Source of the DNA: Solicoccozyma terricola
Taxonomy: Eukaryota > Basidiomycota > Tremellomycetes > Filobasidiales > Piskurozymaceae
Length of the DNA stretch: 64,000 nucleotides
Assembly: GCA_001600875.1 (NCBI GenBank)
Contig: BCLD01000002.1
Coordinates: forward strand, 1,408,278-1,472,277
Direction: 5' to 3'
Positions 46,114 to 57,565 of the stretch are shown piece after piece. Both the position numbers and the translations under genes were made by a program. Each line of letters opens with the position of its first letter. The first letter of the stretch is position 1. The notes beneath the pieces were generated by a model. It was not told the origin of the DNA. It ran no database searches and saw only the letters and a program-made list of their open reading frames with translations.

Positions 46114-49100
46114 ATGGCTCAACCTTTTCAATTCAGACCACGCTCCACCTCTAAATCCCCACGTCCACCACCTCACCATACCGCACCTACAGCCACATCC
46201 TCTGAATTGAAAGCCTCGATATCGAATGACGGTGGGTATGCGTCTACCTCTGCGAATGGTGGTGTAGATTATCGAACGCAGGGGTATGCAACTGGTGGAG
46301 GAAGAATGGGGTATCCGATGAATGGATATGGGCAAGCGAGTGGGGTTATGGGAACGGGAGGTGGTGGTGGTGGTCAAAGAGGATACTACTACTCTCAATA
46401 CCCAACTGGAGGCGGCTCCTACGACGGAATGAACGGGTCGCAAGATGGTTTTCTCTATCCAGCCGTTCAAACTGGATACGATTATTCAAATGGGATGACT
46501 AACGGTGGTGGTGGTCAAGCAGGACCATCTCGATATCCTTACAATCCATATTATCCACCATATTACACACCTCAATACCCTACCATCGCTGGTCCGAGCG
46601 CTACACCAAATCAAAATCCGTATTTAACACCATCTCCATACCCAGTCTATCATTCTCAATACCCAACTCAACAATATCAACAACATCAACCAGGGTATTA
46701 TCATCCACCAGCGTACCCACATGGACCAGGTCCTGGAAATGCAAACCCATACGCTCACCATGCCGCATCAAATGGTTATCAACCTTTCATCCCACAAGGA
46801 TATGTACCACCTTCACCTGCTATTTCAAATTATATACCGCATCATCAGACGGATCGGAGAAGTCAAACGATATCGACGTCGGCGTCGGGAGGTGGTTCGA
46901 TATCTGGAGGATCAGTGCAACCGAGTCAGCAAGCAGGAGGAACGCCAATTCAAATTACTTCACCGACCGTGGCTATCCCCGGGATCAACGGAAAGCCGAA
47001 CGGGATGATACCGCTGACTATTACGAGTCCGTCATTAGTAGCGACACAACTCGTCACTGCATTATCATCACCACCACCACCACCACCTGTTGCCGGTGTA
47101 CAATCACCAACTGTCCTCCCTGATACATCACTCCCATTAACATATATATCACCACAACATTCCAATGGGAACTTACCTCGAAGTATGAGTTTTGGAGAAA
47201 TCGAAGTCGATACAACGACGACGTCTGGAATGGGTGTTGGATCTGTGGTTATGAAATCTCCGGGTGGAGGAGCTGGAAGTGGAGTTGTTTATGAGAGTGT
47301 GATGAAGAGAGCTAGGGAGAAGAAGGAAGGGGAGAAGCGGATGGCGAGAGATGATAGTGGGGTACACGCGGAGACCGCCGTAAGTGAACCGGTGGAAGTT
47401 GTAGCAGTGATTGAGGAGGATGTAGTTGCGAAAGGTCAGATCGGGGTGGGTAGCGTTGCCATTGTTGGTGGAGGTGAGTGGGATGGGGATCGTTTTACCC
47501 CTCGCGGGGGGGGGGGGGGACATTGAGCTGATGTGGGACACTCTCGAATATAGAATTCATGCTAGCACCAGGTCGACCATCCCTCTCGTCTTCCATTCCA
47601 TCAATAACCTTCCTAATCACTTCCACTACCCCTTCTTCCGTTGTATCCTCGACGAAAGTCTACTCTGGCCCCCACGATGGATTGCCAAACGGCGATTCGT
47701 CCAAGATTGGGAAGAAGGTCAAGGGTAAAGAGAGGAAACAGGATGGGAGAGTAGAATTCGAAAGGAAATTGAGAAGGGATAGCGGTGGAGAAAAACTGGT
47801 CTTTGGGACGATGATAATCGAAGATGAGGTTGGAAAGGAGGAGGTACCGAGAGAGGTAATTCATTCTGGGAAAGAAGAGGCAGCGGTGCGTCCGGAGGAG
47901 CCTACGGTGGCTAAGGAGGCGGAAGTCAACAGCGGGACTGTCGTGGAGGAGGAGAAAAAGCCGCAAGCATCGGCAACTGCGCCGGTCGCTGCCTCTTCTG
48001 CAACGACGACTGCTACCTCTGTGGCAGCTGTAGAAGCACAGTCATCGCCACCGCCAGCAACATTAACACCGACATCACCACCACCCGCCATCAAATCCGT
48101 TCCAAAATCATGGGCTGCTCTACTTCGACCACCCCAGACTACCACGCCTCCTTCCGCTCCTGCAACGACAGCATCAACTTCCGGTCTCGCATCACCAGCT
48201 TCTCCTACGATGTCTTCTGCACATCTACCTATCGGGCCCTCAGCTACTGCGCCATCTACATCCTCCACAGTACCTACTACGCCTGCTGGCACCGTACCAC
48301 GAGTAGGCGGGTACGCGGCCGCCGCATTTATCGGAGCTGCTTCACCCGGTGGATACGTGCACCCCTCGGCGTGGGGTGGTGCAGGTCGCCAGGCGGAAGA
48401 TTTGGGAAAGCTGCTATTGGAGGGTCTGAATCCAGCTGCTGCCAGTCGCACGACGAGAGTATCGACTGTGCCCAGAGGGATCATCAATACCGGGAATATG
48501 TGCTTTGCGAATTCGGTGAGTCGAGTCGCCGTGTTAGAGCATTCCAGTTGTTGGAGGGGAGGTCGCTCATCGTTCCATTTGTCACAGATTCTTCAAGTAC
48601 TCGCTTACTGCACGCCGTTCACCAACCTTTTCGAAGAGCTTAGCAAGCGCGTGAGAGCTGATCTTGGTCGCAAGACTCCCTTGATAGAGGCAATGTGCGT
48701 ACTCCCCTTGGGTTGCCTTTGATGTTTCATCGTCCTGACCTTTATATCTTCACCACAGGTTCCAATTCCTGCAAGAATTCACCTCGGTCCCTTCCGCCGA
48801 AACCCCCAAATTGCCCACCGCTTCAAACGGACTTCAACCTTCTCTTATGCCTCAATCATCCGTATCGTCGTCCCGACGGGAAACCGGCGTCACAGCCACA
48901 GGATCACGTCGAGAACCTTTTGTTCCTACCTACGTGTACGACGCTATGAAGGAGAACAAACGGTTTGATTCTATGCGGGTGAGGTTTCGAGTTAGGCTGA
49001 AATACCCCGTTCTCTGCTTGTCTCACTGATCACCCCCCCCCCCCCCTCCCCCCCAACCGGTACGTACTACAGAGAGGACATCAAGAAGACGCCGAAGAAT

Positions 49101-50193
49101 TCCTTGGATTTTTTCTTGAAACACTTCACGAAGAGATGTTATACCTTCATTCACGACATATTTCACGTACGACACGACCATCAGCATCGACATTACCGAA
49201 TGGCCATAGTCAACTCGACGTTGAAGGCGAGGAGGCGAATGAGGTCGATAGACCGGTTTCTCCGATCGCTGATGATGGGTGGTTGGAAGTTGGGAAAAAG
49301 CAAAAGATCAATGTTGTTCGGCATGTGAGTGTTGTGTCGTATCTCCGTCCCCTTCCGTTGACTGGGCTGATACTGTCCAAAACACCAAACCCCCCAGACG
49401 GAGAGCAAAGAATCCGCCGTCTCCAGAATTTTCGGAGGAAAGCTCCGTTCTGTCCTGCATACGCCTGGACAAAAGGATTCCATCACATTGGAACCTTATC
49501 AACCTCTTCAATTGGACATTTCACCTTCTTCAGTGTATACAATAACGGACGCGCTTCATCATCTACATGAACCAGAAGTAATCCCTGGTGTATTTTCAAC
49601 CTCTCGTGGAATCAACGTAGAAGCTACAAAGCAAGTCTTTGTGGAAACTTTACCACCTATTCTGATATTACATTTCAAGAGATTTTTATATGACGCTGTT
49701 GAACAGAGGGTCGTGAAGAAGGGAAAAGCGGTGGGTTATGGGACTGAGTTGGTTGTACCGGGGGAGATTATGTCGCCGGGGAGGAAAGGTGAAGGAGGGA
49801 GGTACAAGTTGTTTGGAGGTGAGTGTGAAAGCGTGCGTGGGTCGAGCGGTTGAATTGGAAAAATTGATAATTCGGTCCAAAACAACCAAAACAACAACAA
49901 CAACAACAACAACAACAGTCATCTATCACCATGGATCCTCTGCTTCCGGCGGTCATTATACCGCATCCGTGCTCTCCCAATCTCCTCACGTCTCTCCATC
50001 ATCCTCTTCCGATTCCTCCTCGACATCACTGGTACCCACGACATGGGTGCATCTAGACGATGAATCAATACAACACGTACCTGTGGATGAAGTTATTGTA
50101 TCGAGAGATCAGGCGGTCCAGGGTAGGAATGGGGAGATTGGAGGGAAGGGAAGGGAGAGGTGTGCATATTTGTGTTTCTATCAGCGAGAGTGA
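46114..50193 (+). CDS. UBP3: Ubiquitin-specific protease, Ubp3/USP10 type
   Basis: The start is ATG 46114 (MAQPFQFRPRSTSKSPRPPP). An N-terminal region of about 700 residues is rich in Tyr/Pro/Gly/Gln. The catalytic core begins VPRGIINTGNMCFANS (Cys box, active Cys near 48500), then ILQVLAYCTPF, RRETGVTATG linker, GHQEDAEEFLGFFLETLHEE, DDGWLEVGKKQKINVVRH (hallmark of USP10/Ubp3), SRIFGGKLRSVLHTPGQKDS, LPPILILHFKRFLYD, and the His box HHGSSASGGHYTASV with the acidic partner in WVHLDDESI. The stop is TGA 50193. About seven exons, roughly 1,190 residues. Ubp3 with its cofactor Bre5 deubiquitinates substrates in ER-Golgi transport, ribophagy and transcription. A C-run of about 26 nt lies in the intron before GHQEDAEEFL. 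Exon borders near the ends are approximate. Confidence 0.9.
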
Positions 50194-50539
50194 GGAGGCG
50201 GAAGGGGAGGAGGAGGGGGAGGAGGAGGAGGAGGCGGGGGTGGTTGTGGGATGCTATGGGATGGAGTGGCGGTCATCCATCCAGTCACGTGTCACCAACA
50301 ACGCGTAGAACAAGTAAACAACCAGTCGGTAGAGCATACATCCCATCCATCCCATCCATCCACGACCATAGGAGCATACAGCACACCCCACAGTCCTTGC
50401 AGACTATCACCACCGTCTTCGAACCACGCTATTCTCTCCTCACACTAGAAACAGTAGATGGATTCCATCGAGTAGTTGTTGTAGAAACATTCAAGTGGTA
50501 CATCGACCTACGACCACCCACCCACCCTCTCAACGCATC
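50194..50539. promoter_or_regulatory. UBP3 3' end / gamma-tubulin promoter, with CACGTG at 50285-50290
   Basis: The sequence GTCACGTGTCACC lies about 250 bp before the gamma-tubulin ATG. The start of the interval is a GAGGAG-rich purine tract (50195-50240). CATCCATCC repeats lie near 50345. No gene is seen. Confidence 0.45.
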
Positions 50540-53201
50540 ATGCCTAGAGAAATCATCTCCCTTCAGGCTGGTCAAGCTGGTAATCAAAGTGAGCCACCCC
50601 TACCTCTTGAAAAACGATAGTGTTATACTAAACATCGTCAAACGAAACCCCAAAACCTCCCGCACAACAAAGTCGGATCTGAAGTGAGCACAACGTTTTT
50701 TTTTTGAATTTTCCCAAACATCCTCTCTCACTTTGATCCCCGCAACGAAACTAAAAACACACACACTCTCTCATCTCATTCTCTTTCCCCGTTCCAGTTC
50801 TGGAAGAAACTATGCGCAGAACACGGTATTTCCCCATCTGGTGTAGTTGAAGAATGGACAGGTCAACCTTCCAATCTTTCAAACCCACCTACTTCATCAT
50901 TCGCCGCTACCTCAACGGATGGTAATGTTCCAACGATAGCGGGTGCAGGTTCACCGTTAGGACCGGGTGATAGGAAAGATGTTTTCTTTTATCAGGCGGA
51001 TGACGATCATTATATACCGAGAGCGATATTGATTGATAGTGAACCTAGAGTGAGTGGTCGTGGTTGGGTTGTGATGGGAAGACACCAACAAGGTATTCAG
51101 GCGGTTTTAACTGATCGTATTCCCCCGCCTCGCATATCTCCACCGATGTTATCCCACCGCTCGTCATCAATCGCGCATGTCACCATCACCTCCCTCCTCT
51201 CCCCCTCCCCCCCTCCCACGACACAGGTAATCAACAACATCCGATCCTCACCATACCGAGACCTCTACAATCCTGAAAACTACTATCTATCTAAATCAGG
51301 AGGAGGTGCAGGAAACAATTGGGCTAAAGGTTATGGATTAGGTGAAGAAGCGGGAGAAGAGTTGATGGAATTGATTAATAGGGAAGCGGATGGAAGTGAT
51401 AGTTTGGAAGTGAGTTGGGGGTTGGGAGTGTGGGAGTGGGGGAGTGGGGGATTTGGTTTGGAGGGTTGGAGGGTTGGAGGGTTGGAGGGTTGGAGGGTTA
51501 CTGGGGGGAACGTGGGGGAGTTGCGTACTGGGATGAGGAGAGAAGGAGAAGGAGAAGAAGACGGAATGTTCCCCAACGTATGCGTGCGTGATCGGTAGGG
51601 GAAATTCGATGCGATGAATCTCCATGAACGAAGAGAAAAGGATTACCTGTTATGGCTTCACTCCCCACGTTGGACGAACGGAGATGTTGAATGATAACGG
51701 TGGGATTGCCCTCGCCCTAAAACGAAAGGACAGAGGAGTGGAGAGGAGATGATTGACGATTCGAGACGGGATTGTGTGTGTGAAACTTAGCGAACTGCTG
51801 CTAACATCTGCTTCATCTCTCCCCCCCCCCCGCCCCTCTACTCCTTCGTGCGTTACCTACCACCAGGGATTCTTCCTCACTCACTCCATCGCAGGTGGTA
51901 CCGGCTCTGGTCTCGGTTCTTTCCTTCTCGAGCGATTATCAGATAGATTTCCCAAAAAAGTAATTCAAACATATTCAGTGTTTCCAGGAGACGGTGATGT
52001 CGTTGTTCAACCTTACAACACGTTATTAGCTGCGAAACGACTCGTTAATAATGCAGATTCGGTGGTTATGGTTGATAATCTGGCGTTGCACAAGTTGATA
52101 GAGGATAACATGGAGAAGCAGGAAGCGAGTTTCAAACAAACAAATCAACTTGTGAGTCACACAGAGTCCTCGGGACGTGGTTGTCATGTGATTTTTTCTG
52201 ATATGAAACGTTTTCACTTGTTTTCGTGCGCCGTATAGGTATCGACGGTGATGGCGGGATCAACGACCACCCTCCGTTTCCCGGGTTACACCAACAACGA
52301 CCTCGTAGGAGTGATTGCGAGCTTGATTCCAACCCCTAGATGTCATTTCTTGATGACGGCGTACACACCTTTCACGGGTGATGCTATCGATCAGGTGAGG
52401 GTGATGTCAGATGGGTATTCGTAACGTAACGTATCAAGAGAGAGATTTTGACCGTGAAACATTCGAAATGTCGCAGGCAAAGTCGGTCCGCAAGACAACA
52501 GTTCTCGATGTCATGCGAAGATTATTACAACCAAAGAACCGTCTGGTATCAACTCCACTCAACGCGCCCAGCTGCTACATCTCCATCCTCAACATCATTC
52601 AAGGCGACGTGGATCCAACAGATGTGAGCACGAATGCAAACGTTAATGTCTTACCTTGTCGTCCGGCTATTGACCCAGCCATATTCCGTTTTACGCAGAT
52701 TCACAAATCCTTGCTACGCATACGAGAACGTCAACTTGCTCGCTTTATTCCATGGGGTGCAGCTTCCATTCAAGTAGCCCTTGCGAAACGGTCACCTTAC
52801 GTTCAGATGTCACATCGAGTCAGTGGGTTGATGTTGGCGAATCACACGGGTATAGCAGCGGTGAGTAACAAGGGCGTGGAAGGTGTGGGTGTAGTTTCAA
52901 TGGGGCTGACACTGTCAGGCATTTACAGCGCTTCTCGAGAATGCTGGGAGAATATGACAAGACACGAAGAGTGGGATCCTACCTTCACAACTACAAGTCT
53001 GAGCCGATGTTTAGAGATAATTTCGAAGAGTTTGACGACTCGAGGTTAGTTAACCGGGCTCGCGATTTTTCGCAGGAGTGACGCTCGCTGACCACGTCGA
53101 CCGGGCCTTTCCCCACCAACAGAGAGGTCGTCCAACAACTTGTCAACGAGTACCGAGCATGCGAGTCAGAGAATTACATCGACTACGGGAAGGGTCAATG
53201 A
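50540..53201 (+). CDS. TUB4: Gamma-tubulin
   Basis: Ten exons (50540-50588, 50673-50683, 50798-51049, 51227-51409, 51867-52151, 52239-52394, 52477-52623, 52699-52860, 52929-53044, 53123-53201) sum to 1,440 nt, 479 residues. It opens [20 protein letters not shown], the gamma class N-terminus. The GTP-binding T4 signature [10 protein letters not shown] is at the start of exon 5. [54 protein letters not shown] and the C-terminus [10 protein letters not shown] follow. It nucleates microtubules at spindle pole bodies as part of the gamma-tubulin small complex. A Ser/Pro/Gly insert of about 30 residues lies after [13 protein letters not shown]. Exon 2 is only 11 nt. Confidence 0.95.
50673..50683 (+). 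other. 11-nt microexon in gamma-tubulin
   Basis: CAACAAAG|TCGGATCTGAA|GTGAGC encodes part of the invariant GNQIGSEFWKKL. It provides I-G-S-E between NQ (exon 1) and FWKK (exon 3). Skipping it shifts the frame. Confidence 0.9.
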
Positions 53202-53490
53202 ACAAGCGGTGCGAGAGAGTTATTGTTAGACTAGACGGCTGAGGAGACGCGATATCCTGCTTTGATTTCTGGGGGTGACGACGTCTGTACAAATAGTGTA
53301 ACCACAATATCTCCTAATGAGTAAGTACTTGATGTCGAAACGAGGAACAAACAGGTTGCATGCCTGCGGGCGGTGGCTAGAGCTTTTACTAGCTCTTCAC
53401 GATGCGGCGAGTAGCGACATGGCCAGCTGTCACAAGATGCGGAAATGTCAGTCCTAGCCGTCAAGCAGGGTCTCCCCCGCCGAGGGCAAA

Positions 53491-56069
53491 CTACCCACCA
53501 TCGTCTGTGGTCAAGATGAGGACATCCCCTTCATCATAAATCTGCACGACCTCGTCTTGATCCCAATGCTCCAGACCAGACCCCTCGCCGAGCAAGATAC
53601 GCTTCTGGTCGTCACTCAGCGTTCCCTGTCCACCTCGTTTGGTGGACCGTCCTCCATCTAGCTGGTCGTCTTCCAGGGCGTGGGCGTGCTCGGTGAGAAT
53701 CCTATGCAGCTTCTTGCGAGTGATACTGTTTCCCCTGTCCGTATCTGGACCTCGCTGTGGCGGGCGAGGTGGTTGCCGCTCGTTCGAGTCCTCGTTCACG
53801 GCGCCATATCGAACGAGAACATCGTGCAAGGGTCGAAGGAGACCGACTCGTTCCGTCGTCTCTGGTAGCTCCCCAGTCTCTTCCTCCTCGTCTTCGCGAC
53901 CTTCATCACCAGCGCGGATGAGGAACTTGGGATGCAAAGCTTTATGTACGGTTGATCCTAGCAGGAAGGTTGGCAACGTTATACCGTGGGCAATGGTACT
54001 TGTGAAGACGATCCATGAGATGATTCCGTAGAGGCCCTTTCTGAGTTCGTTGTCATGTGGAAGCTCCGCGCTAGCCTTGAGGGCGTAGTACAGGGCTCCA
54101 ATACCCATCTGATGGTGTGTCGGGGTATATCAACTACCCTTCGAATGACCTTCCCATCACCCGAGTAAACTCACCGGTCCGAACCATCCTACAAAGAACG
54201 CCTCCTTCCTGGTCCTTATCATTGGCATGAACCACCTCAACACCAACATAGCTGGCAACCTCCTTAACAGCATGACGAAGAATCCGAATCCGACCAATTT
54301 GCCGATATGATACAATGAATTCGGACCTGTCCATGCTGCCCATGGGAGTATGGTACCTAACGTGAGAAACACAGCGATATCGAGAAGGTTGTCGATGCCT
54401 TCGCTGAAGTGGGTATGCAGGTCTTCAACGTGAATGGTGTCATTCCAATTCATCACTGCTCCAGCGAAGAAGCAAGCCAAGAGTTCGTTGGATTTGATGA
54501 ACTCGACCTTGAGGAAAAACTCGTCAACATCAGTCCAGAGCCAAGGACCCCCCTGTAACGCCACAACCTCCCCCAAAAACTCACCAATCCACATGTAAAA
54601 AACGCCAAAGCAACCGTATACACCAAACTACTCTCCTTATCCACCCAATTCCTTGCCTTACTTTGCTCCAAAGCGACTCTAAATACCCACCCAATACCAC
54701 ACCCAGCCACAATAGGAAACAAAGTCTCCCATAAGATCCCATTCAGGAAATACTCTTTAACACTGGAACCAGTATTGGTACTTGTTAGAATCAGAAGAGG
54801 GATGAGAAAATAAGGTGTACCAGCTCCGTCATTGATACCGGATTCACAGAGGAGGAGTTGACGGATGTATGGTGGAACGTGACTTTCTGAAAAGGCACCT
54901 TTGACAACAGAGGATGCGAGTACCGGGTCTGGGGGGGATGTAAATTAAATAACTTCTCAGAGCTAGCAGAAATGACGCGAACGGACCTGTAGGACTATCA
55001 ACCACGACCAACGTCGTCATTTCAGTATTCAGTATCAAAGATCTTTGAATCACTACGTTTGGTTAAAACCCAGACTCACGCTAAACAAGCTCCAATCAAG
55101 AAACATTCCCACCATCCAAGCCCAAACGCACTTTATAACCACGAAAATTCCATTCCAAAAATTCAATATTTCCCTTCAAACACTTCCGCCTGACGAAACC
55201 CCCCTCCCCCCCTCCCCCCCAAACAGAACTCACAGTTTTGCACCTAATCCAGTAATCACAGTAGCAGACAGCATCACTGGACCAAGTAACACCGCTAGTG
55301 ATTTCGCTACACCTGAGCGAAGGATGTATTTCGAAGGGAGGGTTATGCCTGCTGATAATACTTGAATTGCTAGCACGATACGAGTGAACTGTGAGAATGG
55401 GTATGAATGGGGTGGATAGGATTGAGACGTAAGGGGAAGGGTAGTGTGTGAGGTTTGTTACTTCCCCCGGGGGGGGGGGGGGGGGGAGGGTTACATACCC
55501 AGAGCAATGTTTCTTTGTTTCTACGATTTTCATCTCCGGTATCCCAACCGCCTGGAAGAAGTTGAACGATACTTTGACAAGTGGGGAAGTCGGGGGGCCG
55601 TTTAACGTATCAGCCTGTTATCCTCAATGCATTCCAGGTTGATAAGACTTACTTTAGGACATGTGGTCCAAGTATGATCCCTGTTGTTACCAACACCGAA
55701 CCCGAACCATCAGCTTCCGCACCACACCATTGGGATTTCTTGCTTTCGGTTTTTTTTTTTTTGGATTTTTGGCAATCTTTACTCACCAAACACCATTGCT
55801 AGCGCACTACTTGTTAAGAATATCCTACCACGTAACCAAAGAGATGATAACCCGAACAACAATAGGAATAGACCGAAGAAACAACATCCCAATGCACTAC
55901 CCCCCGCGATCGAAGTTGCAAACCCAAAACGGTCAAGTAAACGGGAGCCGTCCGGATAGGGGATCGAAGTGAGTTTGGATTGGACTCACATGCCTGTATC
56001 TTCCTTGTATGGCTCTGCAGCGGTGGAAAGGCGTGAAGCACCATCGATAAGAACTGTGAACATCTTCAT
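53491..56069 (-). CDS. Na+(K+)/H+ antiporter, CPA1/Nha1-like
   Basis: The start is ATG 56069 (MKMFTVLIDGASRLSTAAEP-YKEDTG). A 94-nt-class intron ending GGGGGTAG links it to ALGCCFFGLFLLLFGLSSLW. Membrane exons follow: GIILGPHVLK, ITRIVLAIQVLSAGITLPSK, LGPVMLSATVITGLGAKL, an exon around 55050-55080, DPVLASSVVKGAFSESHVPP (TDPVL-type ion-site motif), ESGINDGAGTPYFLIPLLIL (the acidic SGxNDG motif), ETLFPIVAGCGIGWVFRVAL, NELLACFFAGAVMNWND, LTLGTILPWAAW, and MGIGALYYALKASAELPHDN ... STIAHGITLP. The ND pair is the expected cation/proton site. A cytosolic tail of about 150 acidic and basic residues ends TTDDGG (TAG 53491). It should control salt and pH tolerance at the plasma membrane. Exon borders are approximate. 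Confidence 0.85.
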
Positions 56070-56494
56070 ACGCTTGTGAAAAATGGGTTAAGTTAGTTGC
56101 TGTAACAAACGAGAGGAATGCGGATGCGGGTTTGCGTAACAAGTCGAATCTAATTCGCGTGCCGAATGCATGTGGAGGTGTTTTTGCACGAGATTTGGGG
56201 AGAGTGGGAGACCTCGAATTCACCACGTATGTCTATATACGTTGAGATGTATGGAGGATCAGACGGTGCAGGAAGCACAGACAGCCCCCACCCTGGTCCC
56301 AAGTCCATGGTCTTCCGTCCCAATCCACCCCCCCCCCCCTCCGACCGACCATCCCTACGCCGTCGGCAACTCCCGGAGGTTAGTCTACTTTTTCAAGTCA
56401 CGTGATTCAAGCAAGGGGCGGGGTGAGGTCACCAGCGTTCATGGTCAGTTCATGGTATATCCATTCATCCACCGCCCACCTCCCTCTCATAACC
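56070..56494. promoter_or_regulatory. Divergent promoter, antiporter / dynactin p25, with CACGTG at 56399-56404
   Basis: The sequence AGTCACGTGATTC lies about 90 bp before the p25 ATG and 330 bp before the antiporter ATG. A short C run lies at 56329-56338. No gene is recognised in the interval. Confidence 0.45.
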
Positions 56495-57352
56495 ATGTCA
56501 TCAGCCTTCCCAACACCTCACATCGTCTCATCCCGTGAATGGACAAGTACAGACTCTGGATGTCGTCTCCATCGAACAGTTCACGCACCTGGCATTCAAA
56601 GTATCGTCTTGCAAGGGAAAACAATCATCTCTGCTGGTGTTGTGTTACGTGGAGATTTGCAAAAAGTGGTACAGAGTAGGACAGGGTCGATTAGTGTTGG
56701 GACTGGTGCGGTGTTAGGGATTGGAAAATATGGGTTTGTAGGGGAAAGGTCGATTTTAAGACCTGCGATGACGATGAGAGATGGGTGAGAATCCCGGTTC
56801 AGAAACAAGGTTAGAAGGCGAGAACGCTGACCCTCGCCCCCCCCCCCCCAACCCCTCTCATCATTAGAATATGCACAACGATCCCTTTCAAAATCGGTGA
56901 ATACGTTCACATCGGTTCAGATTGCGTCATTCAAGCAGCTAGTATAGGGATGTACGTGGTAATAGGAAATGACTGCGTAATCGTGAGTAGTACAAGTACA
57001 CTCCTTCTCAAACATTCGGAATATTCCAAGTATATTGATTCGGGGTTTTTTTTTTTTCGGTTTGGTTTTATTTTTGGATTCGGGGGATAAGGGTAATTAC
57101 ACTGTGATTAAAGATGGAGTTCAATTGGATAATGGGACTGTTATACCACCTGGAACGAATATACCAGCTATGACTAGATGGAGTGGGAATCCAGGTATGT
57201 GGACGGAAAAAGAGAAATTTCCCCATATTCTCGTTATTGAGAATAATCCAAATGAGGCTGAGGCTGAGGCTGATGATGAGCATTTCTCCTGTTGCGAACG
57301 AATCAAGGAAAAATGGTTGAGGAATTACCCGAAACCACATCGGATACGGTGA
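56495..57352 (+). CDS. DCTN5: Dynactin subunit 5 (p25), left-handed beta-helix protein
   Basis: Exons 56495-56784, 56868-56982 and 57092-57352 give 221 residues. MSSAFPTPHIVSSREWTSTD is followed by the hexapeptide-repeat core: SIVLQGKTIISAGVVLRGDL, SVGTGAVLGIGKYGFVGERS, FKIGEYVHIGSDCVIQAASI and GMYVVIGNDCVIGNYTVIKD, then GTVIPPGTNIPAMTRWSGNP. This order (GKTI ... RGDL ... HIG ... VIQAA ... GNDCVI ... PP) is that of p25 in the dynactin pointed-end complex, which adapts cargo to dynein. The acidic C-terminal tail (NEAEAEADDEHFSCCERIKE) is an extension compared with animal p25. A C-run precedes the exon 2 acceptor. Confidence 0.88.
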
Positions 57353-57565
57353 AGGGTAGAGCAGAAGCATTCTACCGAGATTTCAAGCTTCAACGATGAT
57401 GATGCGAAAGAAAAAGTTGGACTCTCTCTATTAAACGGACCAGCACACACGACCACGACCCGATATCACGACGATGACGAACTTCTCGCGATAAACTGAC
57501 TCATTAATAGCATCCACGTTCATGTAATGTAGCACAATAATGAAGATGACGCTCCCGATCCGTAT

